NCBI GenBank assembly: GCA_016787665.1
Contig: JAEUUC010000008.1
Coordinates: forward strand, 62,001-126,000
Origin: Cyclobacteriaceae bacterium
GTDB lineage: Bacteria > Bacteroidota > Bacteroidia > Cytophagales > Cyclobacteriaceae
DNA: 64,000 nt
Direction of reading: 5' to 3'
The notes beneath the pieces were generated by a model. It was not told the DNA's origin and searched no databases. It saw only the letters and a program-made list of their open reading frames with translations. Shown here piece after piece: positions 9,265 through 20,285 of this stretch; within the stretch, counting starts at the first letter, position 1, and the number at the start of each line of letters is the position of its first letter. Position numbers and translations under genes: made by a program.

Positions 9265-10160
9265 CCACCCTTACCGGGTTTCTTGCTGTAATTGCGAGGC
9301 TTAGGGGCATCGGCCTTCGGCATCTTGGGACTGTGCTTGGGCACAAATTCCTTCTTGAATTTCACAATTCGCGATATGCCCAGGTAAAAACTGGCCGTAA
9401 TGTCTCTGCGTTGGCCATACAAATCGGGTGCACCCGGGTTGCCGTTGATATCGGGGCCTCCGGTGGGGTTTTTCAACGTGTTGATGTAATCGGATGTTCG
9501 CGGATCAGTAATACCAAACGTGCCACGGGCGTCAAAGTTTAAACTCCAGTTTTCGTTAAAGTCAAAATCAGCCCGAAAGCCGACCGAGGCGGAAAAGGTA
9601 AGCGACTTAAACTTGTCTTTAGTTACATACACTTCATTAGCTACTTCAGGTACAAAAACACCATCGTAGGTTACCTCATATCCAGGGCCGGTTGGTACCG
9701 TTACCCCTGCCGGGTAGCGCAGCTTGCTGTTGAAATGACTGATGGTTTCCTGGCCGCTTAGCAGATAATCCAGATTAACCGAAGCCACCATGCTCAGACG
9801 GAAAAAGGAGAGGTCCATTACGTGCAACTTCAAGGCAGCCGGCACGTGAATGTAATTCATCCGCAGTTCCCGGTTTCCGACTTCCCCGCCAATGGTGTTC
9901 TTAATAATGTATTGCTGGCCGGTCGACACAAAACAAGGTGTGGTCAGAAAGCCATACCCCACAAAATCATAACTGTATTGAAAGCCAATGGGCGTGTGTC
10001 GGAACGTCAGTTTGCTAAAATAGCGCGGGTCCTTCTGGATACCCGCATCAATCGTGAAGGGTAAGTTGAAACCGCCAAATATGCCTACCGACTCAACATG
10101 CTGGGAAAATGCCGGAAAGATTGAGCCAACGAAAAACAGGTATGGTAGAATCCGTTTCAA
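9261..10160 (-). CDS. outer-membrane beta-barrel protein (PorT-like)
   Basis: A 299-residue predicted barrel. The signal peptide (K-R-I-L-P-Y-L-F-F-V ... A-F-S-Q) begins right at a TTG codon at 10160 and no ATG occurs until about residue 100, so TTG is the likely start. The body has amphipathic beta strands with aromatic ends, consistent with the PorT-type barrel group common in Bacteroidota. The last 30 residues are Lys/Pro-rich and lie outside the barrel. It is convergent with the DUF4136 gene, overlapping by 4 bases. No specific role can be assigned. Confidence 0.7.
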   Translation of the reverse strand: MKRILPYLFFVGSIFPAFSQHVESVGIFGGFNLPFTIDAGIQKDPRYFSKLTFRHTPIGFQYSYDFVGYGFLTTPCFVSTGQQYIIKNTIGGEVGNRELRMNYIHVPAALKLHVMDLSFFRLSMVASVNLDYLLSGQETISHFNSKLRYPAGVTVPTGPGYEVTYDGVFVPEVANEVYVTKDKFKSLTFSASVGFRADFDFNENWSLNFDARGTFGITDPRTSDYINTLKNPTGGPDINGNPGAPDLYGQRRDITASFYLGISRIVKFKKEFVPKHSPKMPKADAPKPRNYSKKPGKGG

Positions 10161-10273
10161 GTTCGGGTTTATAGGTAGCTGTTCTGGGTTAACCAGTCGT
10201 TTTCTTCAACCAGATCAACGCCAAATTTAACCAAAATTGATGTAACGCGGGCAGATTTTGGCCCCGATTAACC

Positions 10274-10281
10274 TAATTTTG
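10274..10281 (+). promoter_or_regulatory. -7 element (TAATTTTG) for the LtaS-like gene
   Basis: A perfect TAnnTTTG lies 16 bases before the ATG at 10298, giving a very short 5' leader. No TTG is found at the expected -33 distance. Confidence 0.35.
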
Positions 10282-10297
10282 CCCTTTCATTATCAGC

Positions 10298-12259
10298 ATG
10301 TTAACCGGTAATAGCAAGACTTGGTCGAACTCTTCGTGGCGGCACTCGGTGTATGGTACACTGGTGGTGCTTCTGCTGGCCTTGCTGGTTTTGTATACCA
10401 TCAGCAGGCTTGGGTTCTACCTGTTCAACATGAGTTTTTTTCCGGAGATGACCTCTGCCCGCCTGCTTAGGATCATGCGGGGCGGTCTGCGTTTCGACCT
10501 GGCAGCCGTTCTTTACTCCAATGTGCTGGTCGTGCTTCTGCTCATCGTGCCGCTCAACATTCGCTTCCGGCCGGGCTATCAGATGTTGGTGAAGTGGATA
10601 TTCATCGTTGTCAACGGCATCATGTTCGCCATTAACACTGCGGATTTTATTTACTACCGCTTTACGCTGCGCAGAACCACGTTAACGGTGCTCGACCAGT
10701 TTGAAAATGAACAAAACCTGGGGTTGTTGTTTGGCCGGTTCCTGATCGATTACTGGTATGCCGTTCTGTTTTGGCTGTTCTTAATGGTAGTGCTGGTATT
10801 TCTGGGCCGATCGATCCGGCTCGAAGGCCTCCGGGTGAAAAGCAAATGGCTTTTGTATGGCGGAGGGACTGGGCTGATGTTACTGAGCATAGGTCTGTTC
10901 GTGGGTGGCGTGCGGGGCGGGTTTGCCAACAGCACCCGGCCGATCACCATCAGCAATGCGGCTGCCTATGCCACCCAGCCGCAGGATGTGCACCTGGTGC
11001 TCAATACTCCGTTTGCCCTCATGCGCACGGCCCGCGCCAACGTCATTCGTAAGGTTGAGTATTTCGCAACCGAAGAGGAACTGAACAGCGTGTTTAATCC
11101 GGTGGTTGTGCCGCGCGACTCGGCCGTGTTTCGCCCAATGAATGTCGTGGTGATTATCCTCGAGAGCTTCTCCAAAGAGTTTGTGGGGGCCTTCAACCGC
11201 GATGGCGCCATACCCAACTACCAGGGCTACACGCCCTTTCTCGATTCACTCATTTCGGTTTCCCGTTCGTATCGCTACAGCATGGCCAATGGCCGCAAGT
11301 CGATCGATGCGATGCCTTCGGTGTTGGCCAGCATTCCGTCCATCGAGGTGCCCTTTGTACTATCGCACTATTCCAATAATCCGGTTAACGGTATGGCTAA
11401 CCTGCTGCAGCGCAAAGGCTACTACACGGCTTTTTTCCACGGTGCGCCTAACGGCTCCATGGGCTTCGATGCCTTTGCCAACACGAGCGGTTTTCAGCAT
11501 TATTTCGGCAAGGATGAATATGGAAACGATGATGACTTTGACGGCTACTGGGGAATCTGGGATCATAAATTTCTCGACTACTTCGCTGACCAAATGAATT
11601 CGTTCCCGCAGCCGTTTATGACCTCCGTGTTTACTACATCTTCGCATCATCCGTACATTATTCCCGAGGAGATGGAGGGGAAATTCGAAGAGGGGCCCAA
11701 GCCGATTTACAAGACCTTGCGCTATGCCGACCACGCGCTGAAGCTTTTCTTCGACAAGGCTTCGAAGATGCCCTGGTTTACCAACACGTTGTTTGTGATT
11801 ACAGCCGACCATGCCTCGGCTGAAATCATGTACGAGCCCTACAATACGGCATGGGGCTACTTCGCCATCCCGGTTTTTTTCTATCACTCCGGGTGGACCG
11901 ATACCGGCATGCGCCCGGAAATTATCCAGCAGATTGACATCATGCCCACGGTGCTGGGCTACCTGAATTACGATGAGCCCTACCTCGCCTTCGGCCGTAA
12001 TGTGTTCGACCCGCAGACGCGGCCGTTTGCCTTTAACTACCTCAACAATGCCTACCAGCTTTTTGAAGGGCCCTACCTGTTGTTGTTTGACGGAGCACGC
12101 ACAACCGGTTTATACAATTACCAGGAAGATAAGTTGCTTGCGCGTAACGTACTGGCCGATAGCCCCACCATCGCGCATGACATGGAAAGGCGGCTAAAGG
12201 CTTTTATTCAGCACTATAACAATCGAATGGTGGACAACCGGCTTACGGTGCCCCGGTAA
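10298..12259 (+). CDS. LtaS-type sulfatase/phosphoglycerol transferase
   Basis: A 653-residue inner-membrane enzyme. The N-terminal 210 residues contain about five membrane helices; the rest is an exported alkaline-phosphatase-superfamily domain. The metal-site strand V-V-I-I-L-E-S-F-S precedes the nucleophile region G-R-K-S-I-D-A-M-P, where Ser stands at the position occupied by Thr in Gram-positive LtaS. Later A-D-H-A-S supplies metal ligands. In Gram-negative bacteria relatives transfer phosphoglycerol or phosphoethanolamine groups to glycans or lipids; the substrate here is unknown. It is monocistronic and convergent with the next gene. Confidence 0.85.
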   Translation: MLTGNSKTWSNSSWRHSVYGTLVVLLLALLVLYTISRLGFYLFNMSFFPEMTSARLLRIMRGGLRFDLAAVLYSNVLVVLLLIVPLNIRFRPGYQMLVKWIFIVVNGIMFAINTADFIYYRFTLRRTTLTVLDQFENEQNLGLLFGRFLIDYWYAVLFWLFLMVVLVFLGRSIRLEGLRVKSKWLLYGGGTGLMLLSIGLFVGGVRGGFANSTRPITISNAAAYATQPQDVHLVLNTPFALMRTARANVIRKVEYFATEEELNSVFNPVVVPRDSAVFRPMNVVVIILESFSKEFVGAFNRDGAIPNYQGYTPFLDSLISVSRSYRYSMANGRKSIDAMPSVLASIPSIEVPFVLSHYSNNPVNGMANLLQRKGYYTAFFHGAPNGSMGFDAFANTSGFQHYFGKDEYGNDDDFDGYWGIWDHKFLDYFADQMNSFPQPFMTSVFTTSSHHPYIIPEEMEGKFEEGPKPIYKTLRYADHALKLFFDKASKMPWFTNTLFVITADHASAEIMYEPYNTAWGYFAIPVFFYHSGWTDTGMRPEIIQQIDIMPTVLGYLNYDEPYLAFGRNVFDPQTRPFAFNYLNNAYQLFEGPYLLLFDGARTTGLYNYQEDKLLARNVLADSPTIAHDMERRLKAFIQHYNNRMVDNRLTVPR

Positions 12260-12302
12260 ACGCGAGGCAATACTCGGCTTAATCGTTCAGACGTTTTCTT
12301 GC

Positions 12303-13028
12303 TTAGCGAATGGCGATGCCCAACTGAATCAGGAGCATGTTGGTATCGCTGGTAGCGGTGTCGTAGCTGACGAAGCCATTGTCTATTTTAACACTGCCCC
12401 GTTTCACATACGTGATATCATCACCCCAGAGGTATTGTACCCGAATGGTAAATGAGGGGTGGTGTACGCCATTTTCGCCAACGGGTTTGCGAACGAAAAA
12501 GCCGGCACCCAGGCCATAGCCTAAGCCGGTATCATTCGTGGAGTTGATGACTTCAGGCTGATCGTCACTAAGGATGGTGTCGAATGCATTCTTGTCGATC
12601 TTGGTGCGGGTGTTGAAAATTTTAGCACCAACCTGTCCGTCAACGAAAGGAGTGAAGCCGGTGGTTTTCTGATTGAGCAGAAAGCGTACCGAAGGAGCAA
12701 TGCTGTAATAGTTGAACGTGGTTTTGTAGGGTGGCACGGTGGTGCTACCGTCCTGTTTGTCGCGGCCGAACGTGAGATAGAAAAAGTCGATGCCGGGATA
12801 AAAAGGGGAAGAACCGCGTTTTCCTTTTGGGTTGAATAACAATTGCGTACCGATTCCCACACCTGCACCACCATTTGGGTTATCAATAGCCGTTTTGAAT
12901 GAAGACGAGGGAATGCTCACGTTGGCGTACAACGAGACAATCACCTGCTCGGGCACGTTTGCTGGTGCATCGGTCTGAGCGTGGGCGGTTAGTGTTGCGA
13001 AGGTGAGAAGGGTGGCAAAAAAGCGCAT
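12303..13028 (-). CDS. outer-membrane beta-barrel protein
   Basis: A 241-residue protein whose ATG at 13028 opens on a signal peptide ending A-H-A-Q (about residue 17). The remainder has alternating beta pattern, with strands ending in aromatic residues and a final L-G-I-A-I-R. The reading frame upstream of 13028 overlaps the yebC 3' end and is not likely to be translated. The 7-base gap after yebC suggests cotranscription, although no functional tie is evident. The family is a generic Bacteroidota barrel. Confidence 0.65.
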   Translation of the reverse strand: MRFFATLLTFATLTAHAQTDAPANVPEQVIVSLYANVSIPSSSFKTAIDNPNGGAGVGIGTQLLFNPKGKRGSSPFYPGIDFFYLTFGRDKQDGSTTVPPYKTTFNYYSIAPSVRFLLNQKTTGFTPFVDGQVGAKIFNTRTKIDKNAFDTILSDDQPEVINSTNDTGLGYGLGAGFFVRKPVGENGVHHPSFTIRVQYLWGDDITYVKRGSVKIDNGFVSYDTATSDTNMLLIQLGIAIR

Positions 13029-13035
13029 AACAGCG

Positions 13036-13743
13036 TCAGGCCAGATTATGATACACGTTTTGCACATCATCATCTTCTTCCAGGGCCCCAATACACTCCA
13101 TCACCTCGTCCTGTTCGGCCTCACTCAGTTCTTTCGTAGTTGTGGGAATGTATTGTAAGGTTGAGCTGCTCGCCTCCAGCTTTTTGGCTTCGAGAAACTT
13201 TTGCATGGCCCCGAAGTCTGCGAACTTGGTATACACGATGATTTCCTCCTCTTCGCGCTGGATATCTTCCGCCCCTGCATCAATCAGGTCGAGTTCCCAT
13301 TCGTCCAGGTTCAGTTTCGAAGGGTCGAATTTGAACACGCCCTTGCGTTCGAACATGAACGATACCGAACCGGAGTTACCCATGTTGCCTCCGTTCTTGG
13401 AAAAGTGCAGGCGAATGTTGGCCACCGTGCGGGTGGGGTTGTCGGTGGCGCATTCCACCAATACCGGCACCCCATGTGGCGCGTAGCCCTCATACACCAC
13501 TTCCGTAAAGTCCTTTTCTTCTTTGGAGGAGGCACGCTTAATGGCTGACTCCACGCGGTCTTTGGGCATATTCACGCCCTTGGCATTTTGAATGGCCAGG
13601 CGCAGGCGAGGATTATTATCCGGGTTGGGGCCGCCCTGCTTGACGGCTATCGCGATGTCTTTACCAATTCGGGTGAATGCCTTCGCCATCTTGTCGAAGC
13701 GGGCGAACATCTTGTGTTTACGCTTTTCAAAAATACGTCCCAT
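13036..13743 (-). CDS. yebC: YebC/PmpR family protein
   Basis: A 235-residue member of the YebC/TACO1 family. The N-terminal helical domain has K-M-A-K-A-F-T-R-I-G-K-D-I and the diagnostic N-P-R-L-R-L-A-I-x-x-A-K-x-x-N-M-P-K-D; the middle has the E-G-Y-A-P-x-G-V-P-V-L-V-E motif; the C-terminus is acidic. Members have been described as DNA-binding regulators and as factors helping ribosomes through difficult stretches such as proline runs. The start at 13743 is an ATG giving M-G-R-I-F-E-K-R-K. It is followed by a barrel gene after 7 bases. Confidence 0.95.
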   Translation of the reverse strand: MGRIFEKRKHKMFARFDKMAKAFTRIGKDIAIAVKQGGPNPDNNPRLRLAIQNAKGVNMPKDRVESAIKRASSKEEKDFTEVVYEGYAPHGVPVLVECATDNPTRTVANIRLHFSKNGGNMGNSGSVSFMFERKGVFKFDPSKLNLDEWELDLIDAGAEDIQREEEEIIVYTKFADFGAMQKFLEAKKLEASSSTLQYIPTTTKELSEAEQDEVMECIGALEEDDDVQNVYHNLA

Positions 13744-13792
13744 AACAGCTCAATTCGGGCCGTAAAATTAGAAAAAGGGCCCAACTTGGAAA

Positions 13793-14662
13793 CTACAGCG
13801 AAGCCGCACTAAAAGTGTCGCCCTGGGCGGGATCACCCGTATCGAATCCTTTTTTAAACCACCGCATGCGTTGCTCGGAGGTGCCATGGGTGAATGAGTC
13901 GGGTACGACATAACCCTGAAATTGTTTTTGAAGCCGATCGTCACCGATGGCCGAAGCGGCATTAAGGGCTTCCTCCAGATCGCCCGGGTCCAGAAACGGA
14001 TTCATTTGCTGGGCGTGGTGAGCCCAAACGCCCGCCAGAAAGTCGGCCTGTAGTTCCAACTTCACAGACAGTTGGTTGTACTCTTCCTCGCTCACCCGGT
14101 TACGCATGCCGTGCACTTTATTGGTGATGCCCAGCAGGTGCTGCAGGTGATGCCCTACTTCATGAGCGATCACGTAGGCCTGGGCAAAATCACCGGGGGC
14201 ATTGAGTTTGTTCTTGAGTTCCTCATAAAAGACCAGGTCGATGTACACTTTCTCATCACCCGGACAATAGAACGGCCCGGACGCGGAACTTGCCATGCCA
14301 CAGGCGGATTCCACCTGGCCACTGAATAACACCAGTGTAGGTTCGCGATAGTCGCTCTTGAGTTGACTCCACACATCTTCCGTACTGGCCAGTACCGTTT
14401 TAACGAATGCAGCCAGTTCCTCTTCCTCAGCCGTAGCCTGGTAGGGAGCCGATTTCTCAAGGGCATATTCGCCACCGCCTCCGGCTTGTTGCAGCAGGCT
14501 AAGCGGGTTGGTGCCCGTGAGCCAGCTGATGATCAGGATCACCACAAGAGTGCCCAGGCCGCCTTTGGTAAGTAAACCGCCCGGCAGACGGCCACCGCCT
14601 CTGGGGCTCATGCCCCTGCGGTCTTCCACATTTTCACTTTGTCGTCTGCCGCGCCACTGCAT
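13793..14662 (-). CDS. neutral zinc metallopeptidase (YpfJ/KPN_02809 family)
   Basis: A 289-residue membrane-anchored protein. The ATG at 14662 gives the typical family opening with M-Q-W-R-G-R-R-x-S-x-N-V-E-D-R-R-G; the frame continues upstream but without that pattern. A Gly-rich linker is followed by one membrane helix (about 40-58) and a periplasmic domain with the zinc motif H-E-V-G-H (about 165), then the E-L-Q-A-D-F-x-A-G motif. Two Cys residues in C-G ... Y-C-P are conserved in the family. Substrates are unknown. Downstream, yebC begins after 49 bases on the same strand. Confidence 0.9.
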   Translation of the reverse strand: MQWRGRRQSENVEDRRGMSPRGGGRLPGGLLTKGGLGTLVVILIISWLTGTNPLSLLQQAGGGGEYALEKSAPYQATAEEEELAAFVKTVLASTEDVWSQLKSDYREPTLVLFSGQVESACGMASSASGPFYCPGDEKVYIDLVFYEELKNKLNAPGDFAQAYVIAHEVGHHLQHLLGITNKVHGMRNRVSEEEYNQLSVKLELQADFLAGVWAHHAQQMNPFLDPGDLEEALNAASAIGDDRLQKQFQGYVVPDSFTHGTSEQRMRWFKKGFDTGDPAQGDTFSAASL

Positions 14663-14839
14663 AACAATTAGATTTAGATAAGCGAAAGTACGAATCGGAA
14701 GTGAAATGCAGATGTGCACAACGTGGTTGAAAAGTTGTGTACTACTTTTTTAGAAAATAGTTGGAGGGATGTAGGGCTAAAGTTACCTTCATATCACTAT
14801 TTGATTGCTGACGGATTTATCCGCTGCGCAGAAAAACAA

Positions 14840-15078
14840 AGGGTGATTTTCTACGGAAAATGATCGACAAAAAGTCTGCGGGGTGAGGATAGTGCGAGCA
14901 AGGAGCGCCTTCACGGGCAAGCTGATGACCGCACGAAGTCAACGCGTGAATATCGCAAGGTAGGAGAGGCGGACGTCAAGACGTAGCAGGATCAGGTAGG
15001 GCTGGCCAGCGGCTACGGTTGTTTGGTTGAGCGAGACGGGAACGATCAAGCAATTGATTCGTTCCCGTTTCTGTTTTT
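14840..15078 (+). ncRNA. candidate structured non-coding RNA ending in an intrinsic terminator
   Basis: The 508-base gap between the metallopeptidase and permease genes has no ORF with coding character, yet ends in a strong plus-strand terminator that serves no visible gene. Upstream of it are several stems: GTGCG (14892-14896) with CGCAC (14930-14934), enclosing GCC/GGC (14907-14909/14916-14918); CGTAGC (14982-14987) with GCTACG (15012-15017), enclosing the palindrome GCTGGCCAGC (15001-15010). This is the layout of an independently transcribed RNA of roughly 200-240 nt. The 5' end is a guess. It does not match tmRNA, RNase P or SRP RNA by the motifs I know; 6S RNA cannot be excluded. Confidence 0.5.
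15036..15077 (+). terminator. intrinsic terminator of the RNA candidate
   Basis: The arms 15036-15049 and 15054-15068 pair over about 14 base pairs with one bulged T. A T-rich run (TTTCTGTTTTT) follows on the plus strand only, so it stops transcription arriving from 14.8 kb and not the downstream permease gene. Confidence 0.85.
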
Positions 15079-15170
15079 AGCCGATGGTGAATCCAAAACA
15101 CCGCCCTTCAACTTTTTGCCGATTTCCGGCATCTCTAAGCGTTAGACTCTGTAAAACAGTCAGCCTTTTT

Positions 15171-17612
15171 ATGGTATTAAACTATCTCACCATTGCCAGA
15201 CGAAACCTGCAAAAGCGCAAGCTCTATTCGGTTATCAATGCACTGGGGCTCAGCATCGGGTTGGCGTTTTGCGTACTCATTTTTTTGTATGTAAAAGACG
15301 AACTGAGTTTTGACCGCTTCCACACGAACCTGGACCGGATTTACCGGATCGAAGAGAAAAGTTTTGACACGTGGGAGCATGACCCAAACAAACCCTATCG
15401 AAGATCCGCCTGGCTTCAGACTATTTTGCAGCCCACCATCAAAGAGGAGTGCGCGGAAGTCGAATGGGCTACCCGGTACAGTCCGGATGGCCGCGGAATT
15501 TTGCGATACGAGGATAAAGTTTTTACCGAGGATATTACCTATGTAGATGCCGACTTTTTTCACATGTTCAGTTTCGGCTGGTTGCGTGGCAACCTGGCAA
15601 AAGTGTTTTCTACTCCGGATGAAGTTGTGATTACACCTGCAATAGCTAAAAAATACTTTGGTGACGAAGATCCTCTGGGTAAGACGCTGGACATTGAACA
15701 CGAAGGACGGAAGACGTTCACCGTGACCGGGCTGATCGAGCCAGCCCCTCCACATTCAAGTTTGCATTATCAGATTTTGGTCCCCCAGCCGAACCGGCCC
15801 TACTACCAGCGCAATATGGAGAACTGGGGCAACTTTAATACACCCACGTTTGTCCAGCTTAAGCCGGGTGCAACAACTGTGGCCATGAAAGCCAGCCTCA
15901 ACCGAATCGTGGATAAGTATCTGAAAGAAAAGACCGATGGCTGGCGAAAACGAGCAACCGTACCCATTCCCGAAGATGCCGTTATGCTCGAATTCATGCT
16001 GACCCCGCTCGCGGATGTTCACCTGTTCAAGGAAGTGAGTTGGGAGAAAGTGAGTGATGCTCAATATTCCTGGATCCTGGGCGGTATAGCGATTCTGATT
16101 TTGTGCATTGCCTGCATCAACTATGTATCGCTTGCTCTTACGACTTCGGCCTCGCGAAGAACTGAGGTGGGCATCCGGAAAGTGGTCGGGGCCCAGCAAC
16201 GCCAACTGGTTTACCAGTTTACGTTTGAGTCGATTTCACTTGCCTTCATCTCGATGGTGATCGGCATCGGTCTTACGTTCTTATTCTTGCCTGTCTTCAA
16301 TATCTTCACCGGCAAGGGGATCGTGATCACTGGGCTGCTCTTCGGCCAAATCGTGGCCGTAGGGCTTGTTTTGGCGGTGGTGGTTGGGTTGTTGGCGGGC
16401 AGTTATCCGGCTGCCTTCCTCTCGGGGTTTCGTCCGGCCCTGGTGCTCAAGGGTGGGTTTACATCAAAATTGCGAGCCGGGTTCACCCAACCACTCGTGG
16501 TCCTTCAGTTTGCCATGTCGGCATTTCTGGTGATCAGTTCGGTGGTCATGTACCGGCAAATGAAATTTATCACGACCAAAGATCTGGGGTATCGCGGAGA
16601 TCAAACGCTGGTCATTCCCACCCAAACGGGATGGAACAATGAGGCGAACCGCACGATTGAAAACTTCCGGCAGCGCGCGCGGCAGGAACCCCTGATTGCT
16701 TCGGTGACGGGTACGAGCAGCTCTTTCAATCAGGGATATTCGCGCTGGGGCTATACCGTTGAGGGCGAACAAAAATCGGCCTATGTCTATGCGGTGGATT
16801 CCGATTTTATTCCTGCGTTAGCTATTGAACTTGCCATGGGGAGAAACTTTGATCCGACCCGTGTCGCGGATTCTGCCGCAATTATCGTTAATGAGGCTCT
16901 GGTGCGTGATATGAATTGGGCCAACCCCCTCGAAGAGCATCTCAATTGGCAGGAAGATTCAACATCCGCGGGCTCACCCATTATTGGTGTGGCCAAAGAC
17001 TATCATTTTCTTTCCCTGGAGCGCGAGATTGAGCCCATGTTTTTGTCGATTGATGCCAAGAACGTGGGATACCTCACCACCATGTTGGTAAAAGTATCGG
17101 GCAAAGATGTCCCGGCCGGGCTGGATAAGGTTAAGAGTATTTGGCAGGAACTTTATCCGGACCGGCCTTTTGATTACACCTTTCTGGATGACGATGTAGC
17201 ACGACAATACCAAACCTATGGCCGTTGGATGAAGATCGTGGGGTTAAGTACAGGATTCGCAATTCTTATTTCCTGCCTCGGGTTGTTCGGTCTGGCGGGT
17301 ATTAATGCTGTTAACCGAACGAGAGAAATCGGAATTCGCAAAGTAATGGGGGCTGGGTGGGCTCATATTTTCGTGTTGCTCAACCGGCCGTATGTCGGCT
17401 TAGCGGTACTCGCCTTTGTCGTGGCTGGGCCTTTCAGTTGGTACGTGATGACCCAATGGTGGTTAAAAGATTTTCAATACAAGATTACGCTGGGGTGGGA
17501 GCTTTTTGCATTGAGTTTCTTGTGTGGGCTGGTGGTTGCACTGCTCGCAGTGAGCTATCATGGAATTAAGGCAACCTTGATCAACCCGGCCGAAACGTTG
17601 AAATATGAATGA
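15171..17612 (+). CDS. FtsX/MacB-type ABC transporter permease
   Basis: An 813-residue permease. The ATG at 15171 gives the standard opening (M-V-L-N-Y-L-T-I-A-R-R-N-L) directly before the first membrane helix (about 21-42); the longer frame from 15084 runs into the terminator region. It has two MacB periplasmic-core domains (about 50-250 and 440-650) and two FtsX triplets of helices, each followed by the conserved T-R-E-I/V-G-I-R-K-V-x-G-A. Such duplicated permeases work with a MacB-like ATPase and often export peptides or lipoproteins, but no cognate ATPase is adjacent. A second one of the same type lies at 25364-27772. Confidence 0.9.
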   Translation: MVLNYLTIARRNLQKRKLYSVINALGLSIGLAFCVLIFLYVKDELSFDRFHTNLDRIYRIEEKSFDTWEHDPNKPYRRSAWLQTILQPTIKEECAEVEWATRYSPDGRGILRYEDKVFTEDITYVDADFFHMFSFGWLRGNLAKVFSTPDEVVITPAIAKKYFGDEDPLGKTLDIEHEGRKTFTVTGLIEPAPPHSSLHYQILVPQPNRPYYQRNMENWGNFNTPTFVQLKPGATTVAMKASLNRIVDKYLKEKTDGWRKRATVPIPEDAVMLEFMLTPLADVHLFKEVSWEKVSDAQYSWILGGIAILILCIACINYVSLALTTSASRRTEVGIRKVVGAQQRQLVYQFTFESISLAFISMVIGIGLTFLFLPVFNIFTGKGIVITGLLFGQIVAVGLVLAVVVGLLAGSYPAAFLSGFRPALVLKGGFTSKLRAGFTQPLVVLQFAMSAFLVISSVVMYRQMKFITTKDLGYRGDQTLVIPTQTGWNNEANRTIENFRQRARQEPLIASVTGTSSSFNQGYSRWGYTVEGEQKSAYVYAVDSDFIPALAIELAMGRNFDPTRVADSAAIIVNEALVRDMNWANPLEEHLNWQEDSTSAGSPIIGVAKDYHFLSLEREIEPMFLSIDAKNVGYLTTMLVKVSGKDVPAGLDKVKSIWQELYPDRPFDYTFLDDDVARQYQTYGRWMKIVGLSTGFAILISCLGLFGLAGINAVNRTREIGIRKVMGAGWAHIFVLLNRPYVGLAVLAFVVAGPFSWYVMTQWWLKDFQYKITLGWELFALSFLCGLVVALLAVSYHGIKATLINPAETLKYE

Positions 17613-17623
17613 CAAGCGGCTCG

Positions 17624-17652
17624 GGCCGGCAATTTATTTTGACCGGCCTTTT
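17624..17652 (+). terminator. weak intrinsic terminator after the permease gene
   Basis: GGCCGG (17624-17629) pairs with CCGGCC (17643-17648) across a 13-base AT-rich loop, followed by a short T run. The remaining bases to 17992 hold no gene that I can support. Confidence 0.5.
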
Positions 17653-17992
17653 GAGAAATCCGTTTTTGCGAAGCGTGCGTAATCACGTTTTGTCAATCGC
17701 TGCAGATTGCGCAAGGCGATCACTAAAAAATTGCGAAACATGGCTGACCCGGTATGCGGGTTGGGTAACGATTTTGATGCCAGGGATAAAACACTCGATT
17801 TCAGGCCGTAAAACGCCCAATTCTTGCAAAAAAGCGCACACGATCGAACAACTTTGTCCGAAATCGGTCAAGCCAACCCGTATTTGAGTCCTGGCAGCAG
17901 GCAGCCGTTGAAACCGTCCGGATTGGTCCGCAACCTTGGTTTGTCTCCGGAAGCTGCCTACTTTGCCAAGTCAACCAACCAAAAAAAGGCAA

Positions 17993-18385
17993 ATGAAGAA
18001 CCTCATGTTCGTGTGCTTGATGTTGTGTGTGTCGACCGTTTCTTCGGCTCAACTCGACCTGAACAAGGCAGCGTCTGCTGCTGGTTTTGACGTTAAGAAG
18101 TTGACGGAGAGTATTATGGGAACCCTCACAAGTAAGGTGGGCTTATCGACCGCTCAGGTTTCAGCCGTGACGCCATTAATTTCTCAGTTTCTGACCAAGA
18201 AATCTTCGATCATGCCCCTGGCAAGCACTCAACCAGCGGAGTATAAGTCGAAATTTGCAGCGGAGCAAAAGACGCTGTTCGATAAACTCAAGGGGTCTAT
18301 CTCGGCCGATCAGTTCACGAAGTTCCTGAACCTAAAACCAAAACAAGCCAGTTCAACCGATGCCATAAGCCAGCTTTTCTTTTGA
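17993..18385 (+). CDS. small secreted protein of unknown family
   Basis: A 130-residue protein with a signal peptide (residues 1-18, ending V-S-S-A-Q). The ATG at 17993 is chosen because earlier in-frame starts put a charged stretch before it. The mature part is predicted helical, rich in Ala, Ser, Lys and Gln, with L-D-L-N-K-A-A-S-A-A-G-F-D-V and a middle K-V-G-L-S-T-A-Q-V, the sort of four-helix domain seen in DUF2780-like proteins, though I cannot assign it. It stands alone, convergent with the ABC-F gene and separated from it by a seven-base repeat tract. Confidence 0.65.
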   Translation: MKNLMFVCLMLCVSTVSSAQLDLNKAASAAGFDVKKLTESIMGTLTSKVGLSTAQVSAVTPLISQFLTKKSSIMPLASTQPAEYKSKFAAEQKTLFDKLKGSISADQFTKFLNLKPKQASSTDAISQLFF

Positions 18386-18399
18386 TCGCGGAGGCTGGT

Positions 18400-20140
<1,741 letters not shown>

Positions 20141-20158
20141 GCATCGGTTTAAAGCGCG

Positions 20159-20166
20159 CAAAAGTA
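20159..20166 (-). promoter_or_regulatory. -7 element (TACTTTTG, minus strand) for the ABC-F gene
   Basis: A perfect TAnnTTTG on the minus strand, with TTC rather than TTG at the -33 position (20 bases away). It would give a leader of about 80 bases containing the repeat at 20082-20140. Confidence 0.4.
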
Positions 20167-20285
20167 AGGAATTTATCAGGCCGGCCGAAGTTGAACGAAA
20201 ATAGATCTGAAACGTTCAATGAATTCCCGACTGCTGTTGCAGCAGAATTCAAAAAATGCGATGTTGACGCGGGGCCGAATAGAAG

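Noticed and set aside
14839..14875. Resemblance to a tmRNA 5' end (GGGTGATTTT and ATCGACA)
   Set aside because: The region lacks the tag-like reading frame, T-arm and length of tmRNA, so the likeness is probably chance.
14892..15070. Group II intron-like GTGCG start
   Set aside because: No domain V motif is present, nor any reverse transcriptase gene.
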